In this document: one piece after another, positions 17,439-25,921 of the stretch
Layout: each line of letters begins with the position of its first letter
Position numbering within the stretch: the first letter of the stretch is position 1
Assembly: GCA_031386985.1 (NCBI GenBank)
Contig: JANNCV010000044.1
Span: forward strand, 372,001 to 436,000
Origin: JANJUB01 sp031386985
Lineage (GTDB): Bacteria; Armatimonadota; Fimbriimonadia; Fimbriimonadales; Fimbriimonadaceae
DNA length: 64,000 bases
Direction of reading: 5' to 3'
Notes under the pieces: model-generated
Databases searched by the model: none
The model's input: only the letters and a program-made list of their open reading frames with translations
Told to the model about the DNA's origin: nothing
Made by a program: the position numbers and the translations under genes

Positions 17439-17840
17439 ATGTTAAAGCGCTGGCTCATCAACACTTTCGCGGTTATCGGTGCCGCAATCTTAGCGAATTT
17501 CCTGGGCATCGGTTTTTTGGTTCACCTGACCAGCGTGGGTGATTTTGTCGTTCTGATGTTCGGTGTGGCAGTGCTAGCGTTCTTGAATTCAACCATTGGT
17601 CCGATCTTAAAGCTACTCTCTTTTCCCGTAATTCTCCTAACCGTTGGGCTCTTTTCACTTGCCATAAATGCCTTTGTTTTGATGCTCGCGAGTTCACTTC
17701 AGTGGGGATTTCACTTTACGGCGGAAGGGTTTGAGAAGTTTACAGCCGCGTTCGTCGTGAGCATTTTCATCGCGATCCTCAACGCCATGATGAAAGGCGT
17801 CTTTGGCGGCGACAAAGAGAAGAAGCAGGAGGACGATTGA
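17439..17840 (+). CDS. Four-helix membrane protein of the phage-holin-4 superfamily
   Basis: A 133-aa protein with four hydrophobic helices (residues 8-30, 36-55, 60-85, 102-125) and a charged C-terminus GGDKEKKQEDD. The pattern F-L-N-x-x-x-x-P-x-L in FLNSTIGPILKLLSFPVILLTVGLFSLAINAF is typical of the Phage_holin_4_2 (YvlD-like) family. Despite the name, these are ordinary chromosomal membrane proteins, and nothing here suggests a phage. The gene overlaps yvcK by TTGA, with a strong Shine-Dalgarno AGGAGG inside its 3' end, so the two are translationally coupled. Confidence 0.8.
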   Translation: MLKRWLINTFAVIGAAILANFLGIGFLVHLTSVGDFVVLMFGVAVLAFLNSTIGPILKLLSFPVILLTVGLFSLAINAFVLMLASSLQWGFHFTAEGFEKFTAAFVVSIFIAILNAMMKGVFGGDKEKKQEDD

Positions 17841-19150
17841 TTCGGCCGCGCAAACTTCGGCAGATGCTAGCCCCCGCGAATGGAGCTCGCAAAACCGTGC
17901 TCATTCTGGTTTTTGGATTGGCGACATTTGTTTGTGGCATCGCGATTTCGTTCAAAGATCGTATTCCGAACCTGCTCGATGCCGTTTCCAGCCAGATAGA
18001 TCAGTTGCTCGGTCTTGTGGTTGATGCAGAAAGTTTGGACTGGTCGCGCCACCTTCTGGGCGGCGGGCTTTTGCTGCTCGGGTTCTACCTTTTGATTCAA
18101 GGGGTTCGATCGGGGCTCCGCCACGTTTTCGAAACCGTGAACCCCGATACGGGCGGACGCTTGGCCCGAATCTATCGTCGCCGCCTACAACTCGCTCAAG
18201 GCTACAAGATTGTCGTTTTGGGGGGAGGCACCGGACTGAGCACCCTGCTTCGAGGCCTGAAACAGCAGACATCAAATATCACGGCGGTCGTCACCGTAAC
18301 CGACGATGGCGGTAGCAGCGGGAAGCTAATCCAAGAAAAGGGCATTATCCCGCCTGGTGATATTCGGAACTGCCTGGTCGCCCTCGCCGATGCCGAAAAA
18401 TCCATGACCGATTTGTTTCAATATCGGTTTTCGAGCGATTCGGGCAATCTGAGCGGTCACTCGATGGGAAACCTGCTGATCGCCGCGTTATCCGATCAAG
18501 CCCGGGGCGATTTTGAGCGAGCAATTGAACTAGCTTCGGACGTCTTGGCAATACGGGGGCGAGTGGTTCCTTCCACCCTCAGCCATGTCACTTTGCGCGC
18601 GTTGATGGAAGATGGGACGGAGGTGACAGGAGAAACCAAGGTTGCAGGCACCAGCAAGCGCATTCGGCGCATTTTCCTGTGCCCAGAGGATTCGAAACCC
18701 TACCAGGCCGCAATTGAGGCGATTTTGGAGGCAGACTTGATCTGTGTTGGGCCGGGAAGTGTTTTCACCAGCGTCATTCCCAATCTCCTCGTTCCGGGCA
18801 TTGCCGAGGCGCTGGAAAAGTCCCCGGCCCACAAGGTTTACATATGCAACGTGATGACTCAACGCGGCGAGAGCGACTCGTTTTCCGCTTCCGAGCACGT
18901 TTCCGCGGTGCTGGCGAATATTGATCGCAAGATTTTTGATTATGTGATGGTCAATACTGCTCAACCCAGCCAAGCGGCGACCGAGAAGTACCGCGATGCT
19001 GGGCAGGTTTGGGTTGATGCTGATATCGAACGGATCAAGGCCATGGGCTACATTCCTTTACCGGGTGATTATATGAGTGAAACCGACCTGGTTCGCCATG
19101 ACCCCATGAAACTCTCCGCGCGAATCATCCGGCTTCTGGAGAAACGATGA
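17837..19150 (+). CDS. yvcK: YvcK-family (CofD-like) protein with N-terminal membrane helices
   Basis: A 437-aa protein. Residues 125-435 are a CofD/YvcK domain: VVLGGGTGLSTLLRGLK, VTDDGGSSGKL, PPGDIRNCLVALADAE, GHSMGNLLIAAL and CVGPGSVFTSVIPNLLVPGI. YvcK binds UDP-sugars and is needed for cell shape and growth on gluconeogenic carbon in Bacillus. Here two hydrophobic segments precede the domain (about 15-36 and 71-90), so this form is membrane-tied. The start is TTG, decided by AGGAGG 6 nt upstream and by the overlap with the holin-like gene. It overlaps gmk by ATGA. Confidence 0.9.
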   Translation: MIRPRKLRQMLAPANGARKTVLILVFGLATFVCGIAISFKDRIPNLLDAVSSQIDQLLGLVVDAESLDWSRHLLGGGLLLLGFYLLIQGVRSGLRHVFETVNPDTGGRLARIYRRRLQLAQGYKIVVLGGGTGLSTLLRGLKQQTSNITAVVTVTDDGGSSGKLIQEKGIIPPGDIRNCLVALADAEKSMTDLFQYRFSSDSGNLSGHSMGNLLIAALSDQARGDFERAIELASDVLAIRGRVVPSTLSHVTLRALMEDGTEVTGETKVAGTSKRIRRIFLCPEDSKPYQAAIEAILEADLICVGPGSVFTSVIPNLLVPGIAEALEKSPAHKVYICNVMTQRGESDSFSASEHVSAVLANIDRKIFDYVMVNTAQPSQAATEKYRDAGQVWVDADIERIKAMGYIPLPGDYMSETDLVRHDPMKLSARIIRLLEKR

Positions 19151-19692
19151 GCGGCAAACTGGTGATTTTCAGTGGGCCAAGTGGAGTGGGTAAAGACACG
19201 TTGCTTGACGCTTGGCATGAGGCGAACCCCTTGATAAAGAGAGTCGTGGCTTATACCAGCCGAAACCCCCGCGAAGGGGAGGTGGATGGATTCGATTACC
19301 ATTTTGTTTCGCGGCCTGATTTTCTGGCAAAAGCAGAGCGCTGCGAGTTTCTTGAGTACAAAGAAGTGCACGGAAACTTATACGCAACGCCGCTGACGGA
19401 CATGCAGGAGTTGCTGGCGAATGGCCTCATTGCCGTGTTAAAGATAGACGTTCAGGGTGCGATTACAGTAATACAACTACGACCCGATGCGATCACAATT
19501 TTTGTTCAACCGCCAAGTTGGGAGGAATTGGAAAGGCGGATAAGAGCCCGAGGACTAGACGACATCGCCACGATTGAAAGACGCCTCAAGAACGCTCGCG
19601 ACGAGGTTGCCGAGTCGCACCACTATCAACATCAAATTGTCAACGATGCGATTGACCGCGCGGTAATGGAGTTGGAGGGCATAGTTAAGTGA
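19147..19692 (+). CDS. gmk: Guanylate kinase
   Basis: A 181-aa protein. The P-loop reads FSGPSGVGKDTLLD, where Asp replaces the usual Ser or Gly after the Lys. The GMP-binding part is VAYTSRNPREGEVDGFDYHFVS, then FLEYKEVHGNLYATP, KIDVQGAITV and the lid ERRIRARGLDD. It phosphorylates GMP to GDP, leading to GTP and dGTP. It is slightly shorter than E. coli Gmk (207 aa). It overlaps both yvcK and coaBC by 4 nt, giving a tightly coupled operon. The gmk-coaBC neighbourhood is common in bacteria, although rpoZ, usual between the two, is missing. Confidence 0.95.
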   Translation: MSGKLVIFSGPSGVGKDTLLDAWHEANPLIKRVVAYTSRNPREGEVDGFDYHFVSRPDFLAKAERCEFLEYKEVHGNLYATPLTDMQELLANGLIAVLKIDVQGAITVIQLRPDAITIFVQPPSWEELERRIRARGLDDIATIERRLKNARDEVAESHHYQHQIVNDAIDRAVMELEGIVK

Positions 19693-20873
19693 AGACAGTT
19701 GTTTTGGGAGTATGCGGCAGCGTGGCGGCTTATCGCGCCGCTGACCTAGCGCGCGAGTTGATGCGGGCGGGCTGTTCAGTTCGCGTATGTCTGACAGATT
19801 CTGCTGAAAAGTTTGTTACACCCGCTCTCTTTGAGGCACTAACCGGCCAACCGTGCCTTCAAGAGACCTTTGACGAACCCGAAGTTGGGAGAATGGCGCA
19901 CATTGATTGGGCTCGACAGGCCGATCTGCTCGTCGTCGCACCAGCCTCAGCCAACACGATCAACAAGCTTGCGGCCGGGTTTGCCGATGACCTGCTCAGT
20001 ACGCTGGCCCTCGCTTATGATGGCCCCCTAGTCATCGCGCCCGCGATGAATCCGACGATGTATCAGCACGAAACCGTCCAGAGGTCCCTGCAGGTGCTAA
20101 GTGAACGAGGTGCTTACATTATTGAGCCGATGGAAGGGGACGTAGCGTGTGGAGAAAACGGCCAAGGAAAGTTGGTTTCAATCCCCGAATTGACCGCCGA
20201 AATCACCGGAATCCTTGCCAAATCAAAGTTGCTCGAGGGAAAACGCGTGCTGATAACTTCGGGACCAACACAGGAGCCGATTGATGATGTTCGATTCCTT
20301 TCCAATCGCTCGTCGGGCAAAATGGGAGCAGCGTTGGCCCAAGCGGCTCTGCTTTTGGGGGCGGAGGTCACCGTCGTCAGCGGGCCAACCGCGATTCCAC
20401 TTTCCGCCCGAGCGAAGGTCATTCGCGTGAACACCGCCGAGCAAATGTTGGATGCCGCCCAACGCGAACTGCCGGGGCAGGACTGGATCATCGGGGCCGC
20501 CGCCGTTGCCGATTATCGCCCCAGTCAGCCTGTTTTGGGCAAGATGCGAAGAGCGGCCGAAGATTTGACAATTACGCTAACGCCTAACCCCGATATCATC
20601 GCAACCCTCGCTCGTCTTGCTTCTCCGGGCCAAAGGGTTGTGGGTTTTGCCGCCGAGCCGAGCCCCGATTTGGCGATCGCGCGAGAAAAGATCGGTAGAA
20701 AGGGCCTCTTTGCCATCGCCGCCAACGACGTTTCGCGAAGGGAAATCGGGTTTGGGGCGGATTACAACGAACTAACCCTCGTGCGGGCGGATGGGACATC
20801 GGTCACAAGCGGAATCAAGTCAAAACTCCAAGTCGCCCTGTGGCTTTTTGAAGAGCTACTTGCCCAAGATTGA
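19689..20873 (+). CDS. coaBC: Bifunctional phosphopantothenoylcysteine decarboxylase / synthetase
   Basis: A 394-aa protein with both halves of CoaBC. The CoaC flavoprotein domain (1-180) has VCGSVAAYRAADLAREL, the catalytic His in AHIDWARQADLLVVAPASANT and the substrate clamp APAMNPTMYQH. The CoaB domain (185-390) has LITSGPTQEPIDDVRFLSNRSSGKMGAALA and NPDIIATLA. It makes 4'-phosphopantetheine from phosphopantothenate, cysteine and CTP for coenzyme A. The start is GTG and overlaps gmk by 4 nt. Its last 18 bp overlap the convergent YkgJ-type gene. Confidence 0.96.
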   Translation: MKTVVLGVCGSVAAYRAADLARELMRAGCSVRVCLTDSAEKFVTPALFEALTGQPCLQETFDEPEVGRMAHIDWARQADLLVVAPASANTINKLAAGFADDLLSTLALAYDGPLVIAPAMNPTMYQHETVQRSLQVLSERGAYIIEPMEGDVACGENGQGKLVSIPELTAEITGILAKSKLLEGKRVLITSGPTQEPIDDVRFLSNRSSGKMGAALAQAALLLGAEVTVVSGPTAIPLSARAKVIRVNTAEQMLDAAQRELPGQDWIIGAAAVADYRPSQPVLGKMRRAAEDLTITLTPNPDIIATLARLASPGQRVVGFAAEPSPDLAIAREKIGRKGLFAIAANDVSRREIGFGADYNELTLVRADGTSVTSGIKSKLQVALWLFEELLAQD

Positions 20874-21737
20874 GCCGATTTCCGTGATTGCCGCCGATTC
20901 TACTTCGCCACGATGGTAGGGGTCGAGTGCAGTCGTTTTCTTTTTCCCAATGGCGGTCCCCACTCTATTGTCGGTGAGGAGGCCGAGAACCAAGTCGTTG
21001 AGTTCAAAGCTGCGCTGGTCTGCACCGTAATGGGCGAGAACTTGGGTGATAGCCGTTGCGGCAAACCGACCGATTTCGTGGGAAAAAATGCTTGTCCTAC
21101 TCGCAACCATGGCTCCCGTCTCAACATAGGCACGGCAAGTTCGCACGTTATAGGAGTGAACCGTGCGGCAAGTGAGGGGCCGGTCGGCGTAGATGAGGCA
21201 GTTGCCGTTTTCGTTCAGCGGGCATAGTCGGGTAGATCGCAAAACCGCCGCGGGCGACATCGCGTTCGTCGCCTCAACAAACGTCGTCATTCTTTGCGAA
21301 ATCTCTGTGCGTTTGTCAGCCGGCAATGCCTCGATGGCACGGTGTATCTGCGCCGCCTCGCTGACCTTGAGCGTTACTCTTGGATAGCAGCACCAGTTAC
21401 AACCCGGCTTGCAATCGGGCTCAACTTTCACATGTTCGCGAAAAATTCGTGCGGCGATTGCTTGATATTTATCCAAGGCCAAGTGTGATTCGCAAGAAAA
21501 GTCGGCTAGAGAATCCTGCGAGACACCCTTGCCTAGACTCCGAATACCAGCGGCAACGATTTGCTCGTAAACCGATTCGGATAGCACCATGATTTGGGTG
21601 ATTTCGGTAAGCGGATAGCCCAAGGGGAACTCAGCTTCGGCAATAAGCTTGTGGGCGGCCTCTCGGGCGAGTTGAACCTGTTTGGCCTCTGACTCCTGAC
21701 TCTTTCGCTCTATTTTTAAGCGGCTTGACTTACCCAT
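20856..21737 (-). CDS. YkgJ-family cysteine-cluster protein
   Basis: About 293 aa. The middle holds the family's metal-binding cysteines: CKPGCNWCCYPRV, then CPLNENGNCLIYADRPLTCRTVHSYNVRTCRAY, which matches the CxxxCxxCC...C...C...RPxxCR layout of the UPF0153/YkgJ (CxxCxxCC) zinc- or iron-binding family. The N-terminal part is highly charged and helical. The precise role is unknown. The start is set at ATG 21737 (GKSSRLK follows), because TAGATT lies 8 nt before it and the upstream extension is unlikely. It is divergent from asnS. Confidence 0.8.
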   Translation of the reverse strand: MGKSSRLKIERKSQESEAKQVQLAREAAHKLIAEAEFPLGYPLTEITQIMVLSESVYEQIVAAGIRSLGKGVSQDSLADFSCESHLALDKYQAIAARIFREHVKVEPDCKPGCNWCCYPRVTLKVSEAAQIHRAIEALPADKRTEISQRMTTFVEATNAMSPAAVLRSTRLCPLNENGNCLIYADRPLTCRTVHSYNVRTCRAYVETGAMVASRTSIFSHEIGRFAATAITQVLAHYGADQRSFELNDLVLGLLTDNRVGTAIGKKKTTALDPYHRGEVESAAITEIGSILGK

Positions 21738-21799
21738 GGCAAAAGAATCTACCCGCAAAATCCAAGCCAACGGCGTTTCCGCGTAGAATTGATGCTCAA

Positions 21800-23197
21800 A
21801 TGGACTACCGGCGCACCTATATTCGCGATCTCTTTTCCCTCGCCCCTGGAACCGAGACCAGCGCCTATGGCTGGGTGAAAACCCGACGAGATAGCAAGAA
21901 TGTGAGCTTCGCCCAGCTCAGCGATGGCTCATGCTTTCAGGATCTGCAAGTTGTCATCCCCGAAGGAACACTTGATGAGGAAACCGCAAAACTGATCACG
22001 ACGGGAGCTTGTGTGAGATTCGACGGCAAGATCGTGGATTCACCCGGAGAGGGCCAGGCAGTAGAGCTTCACGCCACTGGCGTAGAGGTTTTTGGTCCCG
22101 CCGATCCCGCTGCCTATCCGCTTCAGAAGAAAGGCGCATCCTGGGAGTTCCTGCGCGAAATCGCCCACTTGCGGTCACGCGGCAACTCGTTTGGTGCGGT
22201 TTGGCGGGTTCGATCGCGCGCAGCTTATGCAATCCACCGGTTTTTCCAAGAGCGTGGCTTTCATAATCTGCACACCCCCATGATTACGGCGAGCGACTGC
22301 GAGGGCGCGGGAGCGATGTTTGCGGTCACCACGCTGTTAGAACAGGGCCATCCCGGCCACCCCGCCAAACTCACTGGAACCGATTACACCAACGATTTCT
22401 TCGGCAAGCCCGCGTTTTTGACCGTAAGCGGCCAGCTTGAAGCGGAGACGGTGGCGTTGGGGATGACGAACGTTTACACGTTCGGTCCCGCGTTTCGCGC
22501 CGAAAACTCAAGCACTAGCCGTCACCTTGCTGAGTTCTGGATGATAGAGCCGGAGATGGCTTTCTGCTCGCTGGAAGGCAACATGGCCCTCGCCGAGGAG
22601 CTTTTGAAGGAAGTAATTGGCGATTTGCTTGATCAGTGCGGCCCGGATTTGAGCTTCTTTAATCAACGGATTGAGCCTGAGTTACTCACGACTCTCGATC
22701 ACGTGGTGAACTCGGGATTCGAGCGTATGACTTACACCGAGGCGGTTAAGCACCTTGAAGCCAGCGGCGAATCGTTCGAGTTTCCGGTTTCCTGGGGTGC
22801 CGATTTACAAAGTGAGCACGAGCGATGGCTCACCGAAAAGAAGGTCGGCCGCCCTGTGATCCTGACCGACTACCCGAAGGACATCAAAGCCTTCTACATG
22901 CGTGCCAACGAAGATGGCAAAACGGTGCGCGCAATGGATGTTCTCGCTCCGAGAATTGGTGAAATCATCGGGGGTTCGCAGCGCGAAGAGCGGCTTGATC
23001 TCATCGAAGCACGGATTAAAGAAATGGGGCTGCCCATCGAAAACTATTGGTGGTATCTTGACCTGCGCCGCTTCGGCTCCGCCCCCCATTCCGGGTTCGG
23101 GTTGGGATTTGAGCGGTTGCTCATGTACGTCACCGGCATGAAAAATATGCGGGACGTGATCCCTTATTTCAGAGCTCCAGGTTCGGCAGATTTTTAG
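21800..23197 (+). CDS. asnS: Asparaginyl-tRNA synthetase
   Basis: A 465-aa class IIb synthetase. The OB-fold anticodon-binding domain occupies residues 10-105 (VKTRRDSKNVSFAQLSDGSCFQDLQVVI). Motif 2 is FGPAFRAENSSTSRHLAEFWMIEPEM and motif 3 is HSGFGLGFERLLMYVTG. The AsnRS-type segment LTDYPKDIKAFYMR separates it from AspRS. ATG 21800 fits the family N-terminus, and TAGAAT lies 10 nt before it; the frame opens upstream but inside the divergent gene. Its stop overlaps the DUF899 gene by 4 nt. Confidence 0.96.
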   Translation: MDYRRTYIRDLFSLAPGTETSAYGWVKTRRDSKNVSFAQLSDGSCFQDLQVVIPEGTLDEETAKLITTGACVRFDGKIVDSPGEGQAVELHATGVEVFGPADPAAYPLQKKGASWEFLREIAHLRSRGNSFGAVWRVRSRAAYAIHRFFQERGFHNLHTPMITASDCEGAGAMFAVTTLLEQGHPGHPAKLTGTDYTNDFFGKPAFLTVSGQLEAETVALGMTNVYTFGPAFRAENSSTSRHLAEFWMIEPEMAFCSLEGNMALAEELLKEVIGDLLDQCGPDLSFFNQRIEPELLTTLDHVVNSGFERMTYTEAVKHLEASGESFEFPVSWGADLQSEHERWLTEKKVGRPVILTDYPKDIKAFYMRANEDGKTVRAMDVLAPRIGEIIGGSQREERLDLIEARIKEMGLPIENYWWYLDLRRFGSAPHSGFGLGFERLLMYVTGMKNMRDVIPYFRAPGSADF

Positions 23198-23742
23198 GTC
23201 GGGGTCCATTCGCCGTCGCGAATCCCGAGCAAGCTGAGGAAATGCCACGGCGGGCAAAAGGCGTCGCCAGGGCCATACGTGGCTTTGCCCGTTCTCACTA
23301 TTGAGCCGCTACTATCTTTGCGAAAAGTCGAAACCCCCGGCCACCAACCATCGGTTTCGTTCCAATAACCCATCGCCGTGGTGAATTCTTTGGTCGCATC
23401 GGTGACCATTAGAAACGTCCAACCCCGCGCCGCGGCCAGTTTGGCTTGAACGTCGTGCGAATCGGGAGAAACCACCACCAAAGCGCAGCGGCTTTCAATG
23501 TGGCGCTTACTCCCCATCAAGCCATCCGCCCACATGGTGCAATAGGGGCACGATTTACCCATGTTGTGAATGATAATCAGCTCGTTCTTATCGCCAAAGA
23601 GGTTGAATAAAGAAATTGGTCCGTTTGCCGTTTCGAACTTGAAGTCTGCTACAGGCACCGGCTCAGCTTTCGCCCGTTCAGCAAAGAGTTGCTCGGTAAG
23701 CTCGCCTATCTGCCTCTCTAGGGTCTGGATCTGTTCGTTCAT
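23194..23742 (-). CDS. DUF899-like thioredoxin-fold protein
   Basis: A 182-aa protein. An N-terminal coiled coil (IQTLERQIGELTEQLF) precedes a thioredoxin-like domain: ISLFNLFGDKNELIIIHNMGKSCPYCTMWADGL. Here CPYC has two cysteines like a redox-active CxxC. Later, GDAFCPPWHFLSLLG matches the DUF899 end. The family is thioredoxin-like but its substrate is not established. The gene lies just downstream of the terminator of the large secreted protein gene, so it needs its own promoter. It converges on asnS with a 4-nt stop overlap. Confidence 0.8.
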   Translation of the reverse strand: MNEQIQTLERQIGELTEQLFAERAKAEPVPVADFKFETANGPISLFNLFGDKNELIIIHNMGKSCPYCTMWADGLMGSKRHIESRCALVVVSPDSHDVQAKLAAARGWTFLMVTDATKEFTTAMGYWNETDGWWPGVSTFRKDSSGSIVRTGKATYGPGDAFCPPWHFLSLLGIRDGEWTPT

Positions 23743-23786
23743 GGGATCGTTTTACCCCTTTGAGGTGTGTATCTCATTCATGAGTC

Positions 23787-23814
23787 AAAAAAAGTGCCCC
23801 TGATTTCCAGGGGC
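23787..23814 (-). terminator. Rho-independent terminator of the large secreted protein gene
   Basis: On the minus strand a 7-bp GC-rich stem (GCCCCTG paired with CAGGGGC, plus-strand positions 23796-23802 and 23808-23814) with a 5-nt loop is followed after two bases by seven Ts. It lies 22 bp after the gene ending at 23836. Confidence 0.88.
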
Positions 23815-23835
23815 CTTGATCAGTCTGACGTTTGC

Positions 23836-25428
23836 CTAAGGTCGGACGTTAAGGTTCACCGTCCCGGTGCTCGGATTGAGTCCAGGCTTTGTTAGTGTGT
23901 ACTTGAAGCTATCCAAGCCAACATATCCTTGCGCGCTCGTATAGTTGAATACTCCGTTGGCGCCCATGGTGAGGGTGCCATGCGCCGGCTGTTGGGAAAT
24001 GGAGATCACCGCGCCGCCAGCATAGCGGTCGTTGAACGTGACCGGATTGACGGGCCGGAAGAATCGACCGCTGCGCGGCTGATAGTAGTCGCTGAGGGCG
24101 ACCGGGGCCTGCTGGATGCAGGTGAGGCTGAACTTCACACCATCTTCGAGGAGGACGGCAATGTCGCCGGACTTGGGTTCGAAGACGTTGTCTTGTTCGA
24201 TGTAAGGCAACAGGAATCCTGCACCCGCGAGGCCAAAGCCAAAGCGGGGGACATTGTTGGTGTTCAGTTTCACAAACTTAATAGATCCCGCAAGGTTCTG
24301 GTTCTCGACCAACCCAAGGCCCATCTCGCCGAACTGGTCGACGAATAGTCCCCACGCATGGTCCGTGCCGGACCCATTAAATGAGCCGGTCAAGTTGCCG
24401 ATAGCGTCATACGAATAGGTCGCTGCGCGCCGATGGCTATCTCCGGCCGGGCCGAAGTCGACCAAAACATTGAATCGCTTTCCGGTCGGCAGTCCGCTAG
24501 CCGCATCTCGGGGACTGACGATTCCTACGCCGGGATCGATCGTGTCTATGACGGTCCCTTGGCCCGTGACGGGGTGAACCATCCTTACGATCACGTCAAG
24601 ATCACTAGCCGAACTTCCTTCCTGGGTCATCCAACCTTGGCAGAAGTCAACGTCGTATTCGATAATAATGCTTTCCGGCCCCCATACCCCGGTCGGCAGC
24701 GCCCGTCCTAGGGTCCAGTTGAGTGTGCCAGTTGGGGAATAGGAGCGCAGTTCCGGCCCGTCGGCAGTCATCATGCCGATGAGAATCGCGATGATGCCGT
24801 AGGTTTGGATACCGGGCTTGGTGTGGGTCGTGATCTCATCTCCGACAAAAATGTCGAAAAAGCCGTTGCCGCCACTGGGAACGCGCCGCAAGAATGTTCG
24901 CCATGCGGGTCCCGACTTCTCGAATGTCCCGCAGATATAGGCGTTGCCGTTGGCATCAACCTCGATGTCGGTCGGTTCAGCGAGCATGCCGGAAGGATTG
25001 TCCTCCACCGCGCCGGAACCGGTCGGATCTAGGTTGAGATTGAAGGCGAGAAAGCGAAGTTCGCGATGAACGCCGGTCGCAGTCGGACTTCCATTAGCAG
25101 CAACATAGAGCGTGTTGCCAACCTGTCTCACAAGGTGAAACATGAGCGTCCCACCTCCTGGCCGCGCGACTTCCACGACATCGGCGATTGAGCGATTACG
25201 ATTGAAAACGGTAATGCAGCCTTTGTAGCTGCCATCAGGCTGCTTGCTGCCACCAACGACGACGAAGCGCCCAAGGCTGTCGGTCATGACGTCGCAGGCG
25301 GTATCCATGACGATGTCACTCGCCCCGCTGCCGCGAACCCATGCGAGGCGGCTTGGCTGAGCCGAAGCGCCACATACGATGAGGGCCAGCACGAAGCCGG
25401 CGATGAATCTTGATTTCGTTCCTTTCAT
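23836..25428 (-). CDS. Large secreted protein with cadherin/Ig-like C-terminal domain, behind a c-di-AMP riboswitch
   Basis: A 530-aa protein with a clear signal peptide (FIAGFVLALIVCGASAQ, cleavage near residue 24). Residues 30-425 contain repeated beta-rich units such as DSLGRFVVVGG and VDANGNAYICG, suggesting a beta-propeller. The last ~90 residues form a cadherin-like/VCBS-type domain: ISISQQPAHGTLTMGANG, then FNYTSAQGYVGLDSFKYTL. It is probably exported to the cell surface or periplasm; no enzyme motif is seen. GGGAG precedes the ATG. A c-di-AMP riboswitch and terminator lie upstream and a terminator follows, so it is a single-gene unit. Confidence 0.78.
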   Translation of the reverse strand: MKGTKSRFIAGFVLALIVCGASAQPSRLAWVRGSGASDIVMDTACDVMTDSLGRFVVVGGSKQPDGSYKGCITVFNRNRSIADVVEVARPGGGTLMFHLVRQVGNTLYVAANGSPTATGVHRELRFLAFNLNLDPTGSGAVEDNPSGMLAEPTDIEVDANGNAYICGTFEKSGPAWRTFLRRVPSGGNGFFDIFVGDEITTHTKPGIQTYGIIAILIGMMTADGPELRSYSPTGTLNWTLGRALPTGVWGPESIIIEYDVDFCQGWMTQEGSSASDLDVIVRMVHPVTGQGTVIDTIDPGVGIVSPRDAASGLPTGKRFNVLVDFGPAGDSHRRAATYSYDAIGNLTGSFNGSGTDHAWGLFVDQFGEMGLGLVENQNLAGSIKFVKLNTNNVPRFGFGLAGAGFLLPYIEQDNVFEPKSGDIAVLLEDGVKFSLTCIQQAPVALSDYYQPRSGRFFRPVNPVTFNDRYAGGAVISISQQPAHGTLTMGANGVFNYTSAQGYVGLDSFKYTLTKPGLNPSTGTVNLNVRP

Positions 25429-25482
25429 TTTGGATCTCCCGCCTCAATGTTCGAGGCTTGGAGAATATTGTAAACAGGCAAG

Positions 25483-25532
25483 CGTCACAGAAACGTCACA
25501 GCCACTCCACCCGGAAAGAAAAAATCGTCACA
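25483..25532. repeat. Three CGTCACA direct repeats in the 5' region of the secreted protein gene
   Basis: CGTCACA occurs at 25483, 25494 and 25526, the first two exactly 11 bp apart (one helical turn). They lie between the riboswitch terminator and the ATG at 25428. They could be an operator for a second promoter; no matching regulator is known. Confidence 0.4.
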
Positions 25533-25554
25533 AGTAGCTAGAGCACAAAGAAAT

Positions 25555-25576
25555 AGGCCCCTTTTTCAAGGGGCCT
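25555..25576 (-). terminator. Intrinsic terminator forming the riboswitch expression platform
   Basis: A perfect 9-bp stem (AGGCCCCTT / AAGGGGCCT) with a 4-nt loop, followed on the minus strand by ATTTCTTTG. It is placed between the c-di-AMP aptamer and the gene it would control, so it fits a transcription-termination OFF switch. The T tract is imperfect. Confidence 0.7.
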
Positions 25577-25700
25577 TGCTCAACAGGAGGTGCTCAGGCA
25601 CGCACCAACCGATCCGGTTTTCACCGAAGATCAGCGCTATGCCTACTTCGGCTGAAAATGCGGTTGTTTATCAGGCACCATTGCCCGATAGACTCTCGCT

Positions 25701-25817
25701 CGTCTACGGAGTTAGCTGTCGGGTTCGGGCCAAGAGTTACCCTGGGGAGCTTGTTCGCTCCCTTTCACCCCATTGTTATTGGGTCCCCCGTTTTCTGGTC
25801 AAACCAGAAATTAGACG
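25701..25817 (-). ncRNA. c-di-AMP riboswitch (ydaO/yuaA class)
   Basis: Read on the minus strand, the conserved blocks of the ydaO-yuaA aptamer occur in order. CGGGGGACCC is at 25781-25790. GGGGTGAAAGG is at 25762-25772. AGGGTAACTCTTG is at 25731-25743. CCCGAACCCGACAGCTAAC is at 25711-25729. The P1 helix closes with CGTCTA (25812-25817) and TAGACG (25701-25706). Internal hairpins TTCTGG/CCAGAA and GGGAGC/GCTCCC fill the variable positions. The class binds cyclic di-AMP and normally turns genes off when the ligand is high. Here it lies 272 nt upstream of the secreted protein's ATG, with a terminator in between. Confidence 0.92.
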
Positions 25818-25921
25818 AATTGGCTTCTCAGCCAATTAGAAAGACTACCAGATTGAACAAAAAGTTCCCACTATGATTTTTTTTGGTAGATGCTACGTGC
25901 AGAGAGCGAACGGCCCCAAAA

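Noticed and set aside
17439..17840. Phage holin, hinting at a prophage
   Set aside because: The family is a general membrane family with a misleading name; no lysin, integrase, capsid or tail genes are near.
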